Shown here piece by piece: positions 52,122 to 62,397 of a stretch of 64,000 bases of DNA. The stretch comes from Pleionea mediterranea (GTDB taxonomy: Bacteria; Pseudomonadota; Gammaproteobacteria; Enterobacterales; Kangiellaceae). The notes under the pieces were generated by a model, which saw only the letters and a list, made by a program, of their open reading frames with translations, made no database searches and was not told the DNA's origin. The position numbers and the translations under genes are program-made. The first letter of the stretch is position 1. Each line of letters begins with the position of its first letter. The stretch lies in NCBI RefSeq assembly GCF_003148745.1, contig NZ_QGGU01000003.1, positions 1 to 64,000 of the forward strand, read 5' to 3'.

Positions 52122-55100
52122 ATGAAACACAAAATACTGCACGCTGCCGTTGCCATGGCCTTAACCGTTCCATTGGCAGCTGTATCGGTTAATGCCAAAC
52201 CAGCGGATCAATCGTCATTAAATTCCAAACTCACCGAAATGGAGTCTTTAACCGATCTGAACAAACATCGTATTCCAACCATAAACCAGCTTCAGGCCAA
52301 TGATCTTTCTTTAGTACAGGCAACGGCTAGCCAACTGGCGGCAATAGATTCATTTAAACAGGTCAACCCATCGGCGCATATCAAACTGAATGCTGCAACC
52401 GGTACCATCGATTCATTGCACGGTATTGCCATAAGCACACAGGGTTCAACCCCGGAACAAGCTGCTAAAAATTTTTTACAGGATCATGCAGCATTGTTTG
52501 AAGGTTTATCCCTTAATCAATTAACAATCAATACCGGTAAGACCCGCTCAGCATTGGGTGGAGACCTGGTTCGCTTTGATCAAACCATTGACGGTATAAA
52601 AGTAATGAACAGTGGTTTGGGCATTATTATTGACGGTAATAATCGTGTTCGTGCAGTGATGGGCCCTTATCAAAAGAATTTAAACCTGAACACCGAGCCC
52701 GGTGTCAGTAGTGCCGCCGCCATTAGTGCTGCTGAAAATAATTTGACCAGTCATCAAAGAAACCTCTCCGCTGACGCCTTAGCCACTTTGCAACCGGCCT
52801 ACGATCTTATTGGTGACAAACTGGGTGTATTTAAAACACCGATGCCTGAACTGGCTATTGTGCCAACCAAAAACGGTTCCAGATTAGCCTGGCAATTTAT
52901 CTATTACTCTCAAAATCCTTTTGGTGTATTTAAATACGCCATCGATGCCAATACAGGCGATGTACTATACCGAGAAGATCAGGTGCGCACTGCTGAAGAA
53001 TCAGAGCCAACGGATCAGTTTGCGGATTACTTCCCAACCTTTCCACCTATAACACCTGCCTTACAAAATGACTGCGCCATTGTTGATGCCAATGGGGGCG
53101 AAACCGGTCGTCCATTAGGAATGGAACGAATCAAGCTTCGCAAGTTTGATGACAGCAATCGGGCCACTGGTGCTAACGGAACATTAACCGGTACCCACGC
53201 TCATATCGAAAATGCATTGCCTACCAAATTACCTTTTGCACAGGCAGCTGCAGGAACCTATTACTTCGGTCAGGATAATCAACCGGTAGAAGGCCGCCCT
53301 GATGAGCGCAACCATTTATCTGAGCCAGCAGAGCACATCGATGGCATCAGTCAGTTTATCTACATCACCAGCCTGCTTGAATACCTCGATTACATTCATA
53401 AAGAAGGCGATGCCGTGCACAGCCGTGGTATCGGTTCCGGATCATTTCCAGATCAATACCCTAATGAATCCGTCCCTCTGTTAGGTGTGGTACATATACC
53501 GAATGTGCTGGCGCCGCCCGAAGACACTTCCGATCCTGAGTTTGTCAATAAGCTGCTTGGGCTGGATAACGCGTTTGCAGTTCCTCTGTCACAAGAAATC
53601 GCTGGCGAAGAAGTAGTGGTTAACCCTACGTTCTACGGTCATGGTTATGTGTTTAATGATCTGGCGGTCGACTTTAGTGTACCGATCCATGAAGGAACCC
53701 ATGCCACCATCACCCCTATTGCCGGCTTTGAAGGCAGTCCGGAAGGTCCGGCACTGAATGAAGGTCAGGCCGATTTATGGGCGTACACCATAGGTGAAAC
53801 GCCTGATCTGGGAACCTACCCGGTCAACTCCTGTGACTTAAGAGATTTAATCGCCAGCAGCGGCGGCGATCCAGACTCCTTTGAATTCATCCGTAGCGGT
53901 CAAAGCCAACTGCGTTACTCGCAACTGGGTACCCGCGATAATACATTTGAAGAACACAGAGACGGAGAAATTTACGCCGGAGCCATGTGGGATTTACGGG
54001 AAATCATGACCAGCATGTACCCGCAACAACAATTTAACCGCCCTAATGCAGTGACTGGCGAGCCTACCGACCCGGCCAGCCTGGGTAAAGAAATCTGGGA
54101 GCGTGTTTTCCTTGGTTCCATGTATGTTCTGGGTGTGAGTGCGCCAGATACCTTTGTTAAAACCCGTGACGCAACCTTGATCGCAGACGCTATTCTTTAT
54201 CCGGAAAACCCGGTGGATATAAACTCAAAAGGACAGCACCATGCGTTAATTGAGCGCGTATTTGCAGCGCGAGAAATAGGCATCAATGCCGAAGCCCCTC
54301 TGGGCGGCGTGCAAGTTATTTCCAGCGCCATGAGTGAGTTTACCGCCAATCAGCCAGCCCCTGCGACACCGCAAAATGTGGTTGCCGATATTGTGGATCA
54401 AGACTCCATTAATGTCAGCTGGGATAAAGTGGATAACGCCATTGGTTACCAAGTCCTGAAACGCAAAGGCAACAATCCGGCACGTTTGTTCCCGGGTGTT
54501 GACGGTCGTGAATATATCGACGGCGATGCTTCGTTCAGCGGTTACACCCATGTGGAGTTTGTTACCGGAGCAGACACCACCCAGTATACCGATAAGGGTC
54601 AAGGATTTGGCCGAGGTGCCGGTCAGGGCATCGAAGCACTGGATTTCCAATATGTGGTTCGCGCCTTTGCCTTTAACAGTAATGATCAGGTGGGCTTTTC
54701 CGATCTATCAGGTACAGCAAAAACGGCGTTAGCCCGTGAAGATGTGACCGATCGGTTCGATACGGATATCAGTAATGTTTCATTTACTGGTGGTCAGTTT
54801 GCTTTTGATCAACTGCTTAACAACATCAGCAATCAGGATGTATACGGGCCCATCCACTTTGATATTGTCAGCATTAGCAGCAGCAATGTCACTGCCAGCA
54901 ACGCCGATAATGGCGGTAGTGGTCAGTCTGGCGATAACGCTCGTTATACTTACGATGAATCGGTAGCAGCCGGTGCAGCTTCAGGCACTCGTTACTTGTC
55001 ATTTAATAACCCGATGTCAGAACTGTTTACCTTTCAAGCCAAAATTTCAGGTCAACTGGAAGGTCAGGCAACACCCGCCACGGGCAGTCAGACAGCAACT

Positions 55101-55592
55101 GACACTTCCGAGGCAACCGATCGAGAAGTGGTGTTTCACAATATTGAACAACGTACCGGTCTGGTAGTGATAGGTTCCACCGATCAATATCTGGTGGACG
55201 GGGTTGATTATGTTGATGTTAACTTTACCGCTTTAGCCAGTGCCAAAAACGTTATCGCAACCTTATCGGCGGATCCCGATGTGGGCGGTGCCTACCCTGA
55301 CCTTGATTTTGAATTAAGAGACAGTGATGGCAATGTTATGGCCACCTCTGGAAATCTTGGTCCAAATGAACAAGTGGGCGGTGTGATTGTTCCTGGTGAA
55401 AACTACACGCTTCGTGTTGTTGGCTGGGCCAACGGTCCTACACAGTTCACCGTAGTCATTGATCAAACGGTATCTGATGCCGCCGACGCTAACGACGGTT
55501 CCGAAAGTAACGCATCATCCACAACCGATGGGTTATTGATGGAGTTTATGGTTAATCCATTAACCGGTGAAGTAACCTCACAAATCTTGTAA
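52122..55592 (+). CDS. Secreted M36-like metallopeptidase with C-terminal accessory domains
   Basis: This 1156-residue protein has a Sec signal peptide (about 1-25). An FTP-type propeptide (about 60-280, AHIKLNAATGTIDSLHG) precedes the catalytic zinc site HEGTH at 523-527 with the third ligand Glu547 in NEGQADLWAY, as in fungalysins (M36). A fibronectin type III-like domain (about 748-870) and a beta-rich, PPC-like region follow. It should be secreted and matured by removal of the propeptide. Asp-rich loops suggest calcium binding. Downstream is a strong terminator. Confidence 0.9.
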   Translation: MKHKILHAAVAMALTVPLAAVSVNAKPADQSSLNSKLTEMESLTDLNKHRIPTINQLQANDLSLVQATASQLAAIDSFKQVNPSAHIKLNAATGTIDSLHGIAISTQGSTPEQAAKNFLQDHAALFEGLSLNQLTINTGKTRSALGGDLVRFDQTIDGIKVMNSGLGIIIDGNNRVRAVMGPYQKNLNLNTEPGVSSAAAISAAENNLTSHQRNLSADALATLQPAYDLIGDKLGVFKTPMPELAIVPTKNGSRLAWQFIYYSQNPFGVFKYAIDANTGDVLYREDQVRTAEESEPTDQFADYFPTFPPITPALQNDCAIVDANGGETGRPLGMERIKLRKFDDSNRATGANGTLTGTHAHIENALPTKLPFAQAAAGTYYFGQDNQPVEGRPDERNHLSEPAEHIDGISQFIYITSLLEYLDYIHKEGDAVHSRGIGSGSFPDQYPNESVPLLGVVHIPNVLAPPEDTSDPEFVNKLLGLDNAFAVPLSQEIAGEEVVVNPTFYGHGYVFNDLAVDFSVPIHEGTHATITPIAGFEGSPEGPALNEGQADLWAYTIGETPDLGTYPVNSCDLRDLIASSGGDPDSFEFIRSGQSQLRYSQLGTRDNTFEEHRDGEIYAGAMWDLREIMTSMYPQQQFNRPNAVTGEPTDPASLGKEIWERVFLGSMYVLGVSAPDTFVKTRDATLIADAILYPENPVDINSKGQHHALIERVFAAREIGINAEAPLGGVQVISSAMSEFTANQPAPATPQNVVADIVDQDSINVSWDKVDNAIGYQVLKRKGNNPARLFPGVDGREYIDGDASFSGYTHVEFVTGADTTQYTDKGQGFGRGAGQGIEALDFQYVVRAFAFNSNDQVGFSDLSGTAKTALAREDVTDRFDTDISNVSFTGGQFAFDQLLNNISNQDVYGPIHFDIVSISSSNVTASNADNGGSGQSGDNARYTYDESVAAGAASGTRYLSFNNPMSELFTFQAKISGQLEGQATPATGSQTATDTSEATDREVVFHNIEQRTGLVVIGSTDQYLVDGVDYVDVNFTALASAKNVIATLSADPDVGGAYPDLDFELRDSDGNVMATSGNLGPNEQVGGVIVPGENYTLRVVGWANGPTQFTVVIDQTVSDAADANDGSESNASSTTDGLLMEFMVNPLTGEVTSQIL

Positions 55593-55642
55593 AAGAAAGT
55601 ACAAACATTGTTATCGATTTCAATGAATCTTTAACAATGACA

Positions 55643-55678
55643 GCTAAAAAAACGCCCGCAACTGCGGGCGTTTTTTGT
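55643..55678. terminator. Bidirectional intrinsic terminator between two peptidase genes
   Basis: AAAAAACGCCCGC, a four-base loop and GCGGGCGTTTTTT. A-run and T-run flank a GC-rich stem, between convergent genes. Confidence 0.92.
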
Positions 55679-55713
55679 CTAGATGATAATAACGTTTATC
55701 AATATTCTGACGA

Positions 55714-58176
55714 TTACTTTCCTGTCTGACTTGCTGAAGGATCTGACTTGTTTTTCACATGCATATCCAGCCAGCGATCTTGCTCCCACAATAAATGCAA
55801 AATACTTTCTTTCGCACGATACCCATGACTCTCTTTTGGTAGCATAACCAGTCGTACAGGAGCACCTAAGCCTTTAAGTGCATTAAAATAGCGTTCACTT
55901 TGCAAAGGATAGGTACCCGAATTATTATCCGCCTTGCCATGGATCAATAACATGGGTGTTTTCATTTTATCCGCGTGCATAAAAGGTGACATAGTGTAAT
56001 AAACCTCGGGTGCATCCCAGTAAGAACGTTCTTCTGACTGAAAGCCAAATGGCGTTAAGGTTCGATTGTAGGCACCACTTCTGGCAATACCCGCGGCAAA
56101 AAGATCAGAATGCGACAACAGGTTAGCCACCATAAAGGCACCGTAACTGTGACCGCCCACAGCAACGCGCTCTCGATCAATCAAACCTAAATTATCCACC
56201 GCATCAATGGCTGCTTTAGCATTCGCCACTAACTGGCTGCGGAAGCTGTCATTCGGTTCCTCTTCGCCTTCACCTACTATAGGAAACGCTGCATCATCGA
56301 GTACCACATAACCTTTGCTCACCCAGTAGATTGGCGAGCCCCAGTATGGGTAGGTAAACTCATTTGGGTTTTGGGTATTTTGTCCGGCGGTGGATTTATC
56401 TTTATACTCTCTTGGGTATGCCCAAAGAATCATCGGATAACGTTTGCCCTTTTGATAATCCGTAGGCAGATACAATGTACCGGACAGGGGTAATCCGTCG
56501 TCCCGTTTGTATTCAAGAACGCGCTTTTCAACATTTTGTAAACTTTTAAACGGATTTTCAAAGTGAGTCACTTGCGTTAATTGTTCATCGGCCTTATTAG
56601 ATCGGTTAAGCTTTCTAAAGTAATAGTTAGGGTACTCACTTTTCGACTCAATTCTTGTCACAAGACGATCATTTTCAACATCAAAATCGATCAGATCCTC
56701 CAGCTTGTTGTCATAGGTCGACTGATACAAACGCGTTTTATCCTGAGTTTCCAGATTTAACTTATCCAAAAAGGGAAACTGTCCATTTTTGGTAAACCCA
56801 TCACCTAATAAATAAACCGAACCTTCTCGCATATCCAGAACACTACGTCCTAATGCATTGCGCGTCATAACAAAATTACCCGGATCGCTGTAACGATCCT
56901 GATAATTACGATCATTAATTACCTTGGGTGTTTGCGAATTATCCGAAGGGTTAAACAGATAGGTTTTTAAGTTACGGGTATTCCACCAGTAATCCATTGC
57001 AATGGCTTTTGAATCATTGCCCCACATAATGGTGTAAAATCGATTGTTTGTTTTCAATAAGGTTTCAGGCTCACCATCAAAGGGTGCTGCCAATGAAAAC
57101 ACTTCATCTCTAAACTCAACGTCTACTTTAGGATCACCTTTATCCAGTGCTTTAACATAAACCAGTGTGGCAGGCTTATCATTGCGCCACTGAATATTTC
57201 GTTTGTGGGTAACCGTGGACATAAACCCTTTCGGTAATACTTCCGCTAAAGGCGCCTGTTCGATCACTCTTACCGGCTTTCCTAATTTGCTGTACACCTG
57301 AGTAACCGAAGGAAAACGGCTGTAAGTAACAAGGTAGGAAAAGGGTTTTTCAATGGTATTCACCAGAACATAGTCACCATTGGGTGATAAACTGACATTG
57401 GTGTACATGGCTGCAGGTAACCATTTTTCCGAATCCCCATCAATCGAAACCTTGTGCAGTTCAGAAAGCGCCAGCTGCTCAAAATTAAACTCATCGTCTT
57501 TATTTTTTAATAAATCCTGATAAGTTCTATTTTGTGCTTTTTCGCCCTTACTAACAGAAATTGTCGGCCCTTTAGGAATGGCTTGTGCCGTATCAATTAA
57601 CGGCTTTCTATTTGAGGCCAGTGTTTTAATCAGCATTGATTCACTGTCAGCAAACCAGTTAATCACATCCCTTAAATTAGCATTTAACTTTGCTTCGGTA
57701 AGTTGCTTTGCTTTGGCGTCTTTTACGTTCAACAACCAAAGCTCTACCCCTTTCTCACTAGTGTGGGTCATTGCCATATATTGTTGATTCGGTGACCAGG
57801 TCAAATTGGTCAGCCGAGGATTTTCAGGTAATCCGGATACTTGAGTAAGCTCACCATTACCAGCCAAGGACTTCACCATTATATTTTTATAATAATTGAT
57901 ACGACTGCCAATATTTGTTTTCGGATCTATGCGTAATCCAGCCAGTCGCATTTCCTGTTGTGATAATTCTTCAATGGTTTTAAAACTGTCGCGGTATAAA
58001 AAAACCATGGTGCTTTTACTGTCGTCCAGTATCACTCGTGGCGCTAATTTAACATCCACCAAGTCCAGTATTTCTTTTGGTGGCTTCTGATAACCTTGTG
58101 ATGTTGTTTTGGCGATAACAAATGCCGAAGACACTGTCATCAGCAACAGATAGAAACTCAATAAAATTCGATTCAT
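55714..58176 (-). CDS. Exported S9-family prolyl oligopeptidase-like peptidase
   Basis: I chose ATG at 58176 (820 residues) over a TTG 18 bases upstream: AAAGGA lies about nine bases before it and a signal peptide begins there (MNRILLSFYLLLMTVSSAFV). A beta-propeller region (about 60-580) precedes the C-terminal alpha/beta hydrolase domain. Its nucleophile is in GGHSYGAFMVANLL, Asp in IHGKADNNSG and His in ESHGYRAKES, the S9 triad. Close to the glutamyl endopeptidase/acylaminoacyl peptidase branch (family S9D-like). It is probably periplasmic. It lies tail-to-tail with the M36 gene, so two peptidases for external protein are grouped. Confidence 0.92.
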   Translation of the reverse strand: MNRILLSFYLLLMTVSSAFVIAKTTSQGYQKPPKEILDLVDVKLAPRVILDDSKSTMVFLYRDSFKTIEELSQQEMRLAGLRIDPKTNIGSRINYYKNIMVKSLAGNGELTQVSGLPENPRLTNLTWSPNQQYMAMTHTSEKGVELWLLNVKDAKAKQLTEAKLNANLRDVINWFADSESMLIKTLASNRKPLIDTAQAIPKGPTISVSKGEKAQNRTYQDLLKNKDDEFNFEQLALSELHKVSIDGDSEKWLPAAMYTNVSLSPNGDYVLVNTIEKPFSYLVTYSRFPSVTQVYSKLGKPVRVIEQAPLAEVLPKGFMSTVTHKRNIQWRNDKPATLVYVKALDKGDPKVDVEFRDEVFSLAAPFDGEPETLLKTNNRFYTIMWGNDSKAIAMDYWWNTRNLKTYLFNPSDNSQTPKVINDRNYQDRYSDPGNFVMTRNALGRSVLDMREGSVYLLGDGFTKNGQFPFLDKLNLETQDKTRLYQSTYDNKLEDLIDFDVENDRLVTRIESKSEYPNYYFRKLNRSNKADEQLTQVTHFENPFKSLQNVEKRVLEYKRDDGLPLSGTLYLPTDYQKGKRYPMILWAYPREYKDKSTAGQNTQNPNEFTYPYWGSPIYWVSKGYVVLDDAAFPIVGEGEEEPNDSFRSQLVANAKAAIDAVDNLGLIDRERVAVGGHSYGAFMVANLLSHSDLFAAGIARSGAYNRTLTPFGFQSEERSYWDAPEVYYTMSPFMHADKMKTPMLLIHGKADNNSGTYPLQSERYFNALKGLGAPVRLVMLPKESHGYRAKESILHLLWEQDRWLDMHVKNKSDPSASQTGK

Positions 58177-58559
58177 TGATTTTATTCCTTTCAATAGTTA
58201 ATGCATTAAACTTGCTTGTTGAAAAATCAATCAGTACGGAGCAAATTTAGTTTAAGTTGTATTGTGTTCAATCGGCAAATAAAGTAGCGAGATATAATTG
58301 GAGGGTCAAGCTTAATAGCGTTAATACTGGTTAGATGACTGAACAATCTAGGTTATTTAATGAAATGTTGGTTTGCCTATTTACATCATCATTTAGTTGT
58401 ATACTTAAAGTATCTACCGGTACACCCCATATCTATTAGAGTTTTTCTGTTTCTGTTAATGTTTCTGTTAAAGGCTCCGCAGTATGGCCAGAAGCCACTG
58501 TTGTCCCTATGGCAGACGTGGTATTCTTTTGCTCACCCTACCATTAGCTTTAAATTTAT
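58177..58559. other. Intergenic region of 383 bases
   Basis: It lies between the divergent S9 peptidase gene and the zinc-ribbon coiled-coil gene. A 67-codon open frame at 58360-58563 has no ribosome binding site and was not accepted. I see no RNA gene or dyad. Confidence 0.5.
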
Positions 58560-59213
58560 ATGAATAATCAATGCGTTGGCTGTAAGCGAGAAGTGTCGTG
58601 GGGGCAAAAGAACTGCCCTTTTTGCGGCGCAACACAAAATCACTTTCGTCATTACTTTAAAGTAACTTTAGTGGTTGCAGTACTGATTGCCGTGGGCGCG
58701 ATTGCCGGGTTTCAATATTTTAAGATAAAAGCCTCTCAACATAATCAGGCCATTACCGCACAATTGGAATCTCGCCTGGCTGAATCCTCTCTGCAAATCG
58801 AGCAGTTGCAATCGCAAGTGACCAGTTTAAATAAACAGCAACAACAAGCAGAGCAACAATTGCAACAAGCGAAACAAGCTTCTTCGGAAAATGCTTCAGA
58901 GTCTGAACAACGAGCCAATGAATTGCAACAAAAGCTAACCAGTACAGAGCAAGAGCTCGAAAAACAACAAGGCCGGGCCAACTGGTTAAGTCGTGAAAAT
59001 GGTCGACTTAAAACTGAGCTCGACAGCCTGAAAGCTCAAGTTGAAAACTTGCAGCAGCAAGCGCAGCAAAACAGTAATCCGCCGGTTAATAATACCCCGC
59101 CCGTCAACAACCCTTCTTCGGCCACTCAAAACTCGAATGGAACCACCCCTGCCGATCAGGACGACGACACAACGTCGAATCCTGATGACGATCAGCCAAC
59201 AGACAATGACTAA
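58560..59213 (+). CDS. Zinc-ribbon, single-pass membrane, coiled-coil protein of unknown function
   Basis: In this 217-residue protein, Cys5, Cys8, Cys19 and Cys22 form a zinc ribbon (CVGC...CPFC). One transmembrane segment (about 33-51) follows, then a Gln/Glu-rich coiled coil (about 58-168). The tail is Asn/Pro and then Asp-rich (low complexity). The order ribbon-TM-coiled coil places the ribbon in the cytoplasm and the coil in the periplasm. I do not recognise the family. The NlpC/P60 lipoprotein gene follows 111 bases on, in the same direction, so a wall-related scaffold role is a guess. Confidence 0.75.
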   Translation: MNNQCVGCKREVSWGQKNCPFCGATQNHFRHYFKVTLVVAVLIAVGAIAGFQYFKIKASQHNQAITAQLESRLAESSLQIEQLQSQVTSLNKQQQQAEQQLQQAKQASSENASESEQRANELQQKLTSTEQELEKQQGRANWLSRENGRLKTELDSLKAQVENLQQQAQQNSNPPVNNTPPVNNPSSATQNSNGTTPADQDDDTTSNPDDDQPTDND

Positions 59214-59324
59214 AGAAACAATCGCTAAATATTGGTTAGCGAAGAAGGAGATGAGCAACTGAAACGCCTTCTCGAAACGATAGCCTATGAGTTCAGTTTC
59301 GGTTAAGGGCTAACGACTAAACTC

Positions 59325-59882
59325 ATGTTAATGAAGCATTCTTTAATCAAACTCTTAACATTTAGAATTGTCGTTTTGTTGCTGACAACAGTTACCATCG
59401 GCTGCAGCCAAAAGCACTCACGATTAACAAACAATTCAACTCACAATTCTTCGTCTCAGAATCCGTCCTCTCACAGCGCTTCATCACAGCAGAATATTAA
59501 TCCCAACAGGCGTCAAGCCATTAAACAACTGGATGCGTTTTTTCAACGCTGGATTGGTGTTCCCTATGCCATTGGCGGGTTAAGCCGTGCCGGTGTCGAT
59601 TGTTCCGGTTGGGCAAAACTGGCCTACGCCAATGCCTTTGGCAAGCGTTTACCGCGTACCACGGCCCGACAGGTAACTACCGGCAACTGGATTGCCCGTT
59701 CGAACTTACAATGGGGTGATTTGGTATTTTTTAAGACTGGCGTAAAGGTTCGCCACGTTGGGATTTATATTGGTAATGATCAATTTATGCACGCTTCGAC
59801 CAGTGTAGGGGTTACCGTCTCGAAACTCAGTAACCCCTACTGGCACTCGCGCTACTGGATGGCGCGGCGCCATAACTTTTAA
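59325..59882 (+). CDS. NlpC/P60 cell-wall endopeptidase lipoprotein
   Basis: The 185-residue protein has a lipoprotein signal peptide (lipobox TIGC), a Ser/Asn/Gln-rich spacer (about 30-60), and an NlpC/P60 domain with catalytic Cys93 (DCSGWAKLAY), His144 (RHVGIYIG) and His156 (MHAST). Like E. coli Spr/MepS and NlpC it should cut peptidoglycan stem peptides from the inner face of the outer membrane. Start could also be the ATG at 59331. It is convergent with purT. Confidence 0.92.
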   Translation: MLMKHSLIKLLTFRIVVLLLTTVTIGCSQKHSRLTNNSTHNSSSQNPSSHSASSQQNINPNRRQAIKQLDAFFQRWIGVPYAIGGLSRAGVDCSGWAKLAYANAFGKRLPRTTARQVTTGNWIARSNLQWGDLVFFKTGVKVRHVGIYIGNDQFMHASTSVGVTVSKLSNPYWHSRYWMARRHNF

Positions 59883-59942
59883 CAGACTGTTCAAACGAAC
59901 TCTTCTAACAGACTGCTCTAAACTGGCTGGCAATAATTAACT

Positions 59943-61163
59943 TTAAAACTCAACCTTTACCGCGGCAGACACGCGTTTTGCTTTAGCCACGGCTTCTTCA
60001 ATGGTGACATCTCGCGCCAGTGCCACGCCCATTCGGCGGCGTCCATTAATTTCTGGTTTTCCAAACAAACGGATTTGTGTATTGTCTTCTACCAAGGCAT
60101 CGTTTAGCCCAGCAAACGAAGTTTGAGTGGATTGGCCGGTGGGTAAAATCACACTGGAAGCGGAAGGCCCATGTTGCACAATATTGGGAATCGGTAGCCC
60201 CAGAATCGCTCGAACATGTAACGCAAATTGTGACAAATCTTGCGAGATTAACGTCACCATGCCGGTATCGTGAGGTCTGGGTGACACTTCGCTAAAGAAA
60301 ACGTTATCACCTTTTATAAACAGCTCAACACCAAAAATACCACGTCCAGTTTCGTTACATCCAGTATCACCACGTCCTTTATCTCTACATAATGCATCAG
60401 TAACTTTTGCTGCAATCGCTTGAGACGCTTGTAACGCTTTTGGGCTCATGGCACAGGGTTGCCACGACTGACGGTAATCGCCATCTTCCTGTACATGACC
60501 AATGGGCTCACAAAAACTGATGCCATTAACGTGTTTAACGGTTAACAAGGTAATTTCATAATCGAAATCCACAAAGCCTTCGATGATTACTTTGCCTTTA
60601 CCCGCTCGTCCGCCTTCTTGCGCATAATTCCAGGCCGCATCTATGTCTGACTCGGTTTTAATCACACTTTGACCTTTGCCCGATGAACTCATAATGGGTT
60701 TTACCACACAGGGCATACCAATGGTTTCCACCGCTTTGACAAAGGATTCTTTTTCATCGGCAAAAGCATAGGCTGATGTTGGAATGCCCAATTCTTCCGC
60801 TGCCAGCGTTCTTATGCCTTCACGATTCATGGTCAATTGCGTAGCGCGAGCAGTGGGAACTATGGTCACCCCTTCTTGCTCCAGCTCGGCTAAGGTATCG
60901 GTGGCAATGGCTTCTATTTCTGGCACAACAAAATGCGGTTGTTCTTGCTCAATAACTTTTCGAAGCGCGTTACCGTCCAGCATATCCACCACATGACTGC
61001 GATCGGCAACTTGCATGCCTGGCGCATGGTCGTAACGATCCACGGCAATCACTTCGACACCTAGTCGTTGTAATTCAATAATGACTTCCTTACCTAACTC
61101 TCCGGCGCCACAAAGCAACACACGGGTTGCCGTAGATGAAAATGGAGTGCCTATGCTGGTCAT
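59943..61163 (-). CDS. purT: Formate-dependent GAR transformylase 2 with a short insertion
   Basis: This 406-residue protein matches PurT throughout: [50 protein letters not shown] (ATP-grasp) and [18 protein letters not shown]. It makes formyl-GAR from GAR, formate and ATP in purine synthesis. Between VTDAL and [10 protein letters not shown], where other PurT proteins have only one or two residues, there are about 13 extra residues made of three five-residue units ([15 protein letters not shown]). The insertion is in frame and next to the metal-binding Glu strand, so the enzyme may still work. Other ends look complete. Confidence 0.95.
   Translation of the reverse strand: MTSIGTPFSSTATRVLLCGAGELGKEVIIELQRLGVEVIAVDRYDHAPGMQVADRSHVVDMLDGNALRKVIEQEQPHFVVPEIEAIATDTLAELEQEGVTIVPTARATQLTMNREGIRTLAAEELGIPTSAYAFADEKESFVKAVETIGMPCVVKPIMSSSGKGQSVIKTESDIDAAWNYAQEGGRAGKGKVIIEGFVDFDYEITLLTVKHVNGISFCEPIGHVQEDGDYRQSWQPCAMSPKALQASQAIAAKVTDALCRDKGRGDTGCNETGRGIFGVELFIKGDNVFFSEVSPRPHDTGMVTLISQDLSQFALHVRAILGLPIPNIVQHGPSASSVILPTGQSTQTSFAGLNDALVEDNTQIRLFGKPEINGRRRMGVALARDVTIEEAVAKAKRVSAAVKVEF
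60338..60392 (-). repeat. 15-base tandem repeats inside purT
   Basis: Three in-frame 15-base units encode [10 protein letters not shown] and ETGRG, with the last resembling the normal GRGIF context. Expansion by slippage is the simple explanation. Confidence 0.75.
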
Positions 61164-61499
61164 AAAGTATCCTGTTTTAATATCTACTAAATTTGCTGGA
61201 ATTATACGGTTTTAGCGCTAACTTACCAATTGTTCGATGACCCATTGCGCGGTTACATACAAAACCAACCTTCGTCAAATTGACGAATAGTTAACAACTT
61301 TACGCAAATCCTTCCAACAAAAACAGATGAAACGCGAAACATGATTTCGCCTTTAAATCTCTTTATGTAAGCGACAGTCGCGACCTAAGCAGCAAGTTAC
61401 TATAATCAGCTATTTCTGGCACAACATTCGCACTGTTATTCGAAATGTACTGATCCGTTAACCAATTATTGAATAATTTGAACCATTGAGGAATAAATA
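61164..61499. other. Divergent intergenic region with a 17-base dyad
   Basis: These 336 bases lie between the divergent purT and NTF2-like genes. At 61271-61287, TTCGTCAA and TTGACGAA flank a single A, a perfect 8-base dyad. It is unlike the PurR box. The start of the downstream gene has GAGGA upstream. Confidence 0.5.
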
Positions 61500-62000
61500 A
61501 TGAAATCTTATATGACTGTCATGCTTATAAGTGCAACGGTGCTTCTAATACCAAACACTGTACAGTCCAATAATCATCAAGCATCCCTGTATCAACAGTT
61601 ACTTAACATGGATCAAATACTGTTTGAGCAGAGTTTTAATCGGTGCAAACAAGACGTCCTTGAACCTGTTATTGCAGAAGATTTCGAGTTTTATCACGAT
61701 GTGGCCGGTGTACAAAATCGCGCCGAATTTTTAAAAGCCGTTGAAAAGAATATATGCTCAACGCCTGACAGAAAACCCATTCGTAAACTCGTAAGCGACA
61801 GCCTTAAAGTGTTCCCACTAAAGAACAACGGAAAACTCTACGGCGCCATCCAACAAGGCGAACATGAATTCTTTATAAAAGAACCGAATAAAGCACTGTA
61901 TAAAACTTCAGTCGCGCGTTTTACTCATCTCTGGGTGTTAACAGATGATCAATGGCAACTGAAACGTGTATTAAGTTACGATCATCAGAGTCCTGAATAA
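61500..62000 (+). CDS. Exported NTF2-like (DUF4440-type) protein
   Basis: The 166-residue protein has a signal peptide (about 1-23), then an NTF2-like cone fold: LLNMDQILFEQSFNRC, a second strand region with DFEFYHDVAGVQNRAEF, and the end FTHLWVLTDDQWQLKRVLSYDHQ. This is the pattern of DUF4440/SnoaL-like proteins, which can bind small ligands or act as accessory proteins. Cys47 and Cys81 may form a disulfide in the periplasm. No neighbour suggests a role; the gene stands alone with GAGGA before the ATG. Confidence 0.8.
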   Translation: MKSYMTVMLISATVLLIPNTVQSNNHQASLYQQLLNMDQILFEQSFNRCKQDVLEPVIAEDFEFYHDVAGVQNRAEFLKAVEKNICSTPDRKPIRKLVSDSLKVFPLKNNGKLYGAIQQGEHEFFIKEPNKALYKTSVARFTHLWVLTDDQWQLKRVLSYDHQSPE

Positions 62001-62397
62001 AAGTAAAAAAATATCATTAGTGGAGATAAGCGTATTGCAAAATTAAAATCCGCCGTAATTTATAACAAACAGAGTTATTAAGCTGTAGATTTTCGAGATA
62101 ATTTATAAGCTGACAACCTTAGTTTTAGCTGCTATCTTGAAACAGAATTAAACCAATCTTCCATAAAGATTTAAACATCTATACTAAGCTAAAATAAAAA
62201 CTAATCCATACGATTAAAAAATGGAACTGACACATTATTTTATTAAGGAAAGTTATCACGAATACAATAGCCTCTAGAAATCTTAATCTATTAATTACCC
62301 ATGACTAAGAAGTGGTGCAAGTTTTATTTCGATATACACGAAGACGCTTAATAACTAAAACACCAAGCCCCATAACATTAAGTGAAGGAAAACTATA
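62001..62397. other. AT-rich intergenic region, 397 bases
   Basis: The region is strongly AT-rich; no gene, RNA gene or clear hairpin could be read. It must hold the promoter of the decarboxylase-lectin gene, which has GAAGGAAAA before its ATG. Confidence 0.5.

Noticed and set aside
58360-58563. 67-residue hydrophobic ORF
   Set aside because: No ribosome binding site, overlaps the next gene's start, and has no recognisable pattern.
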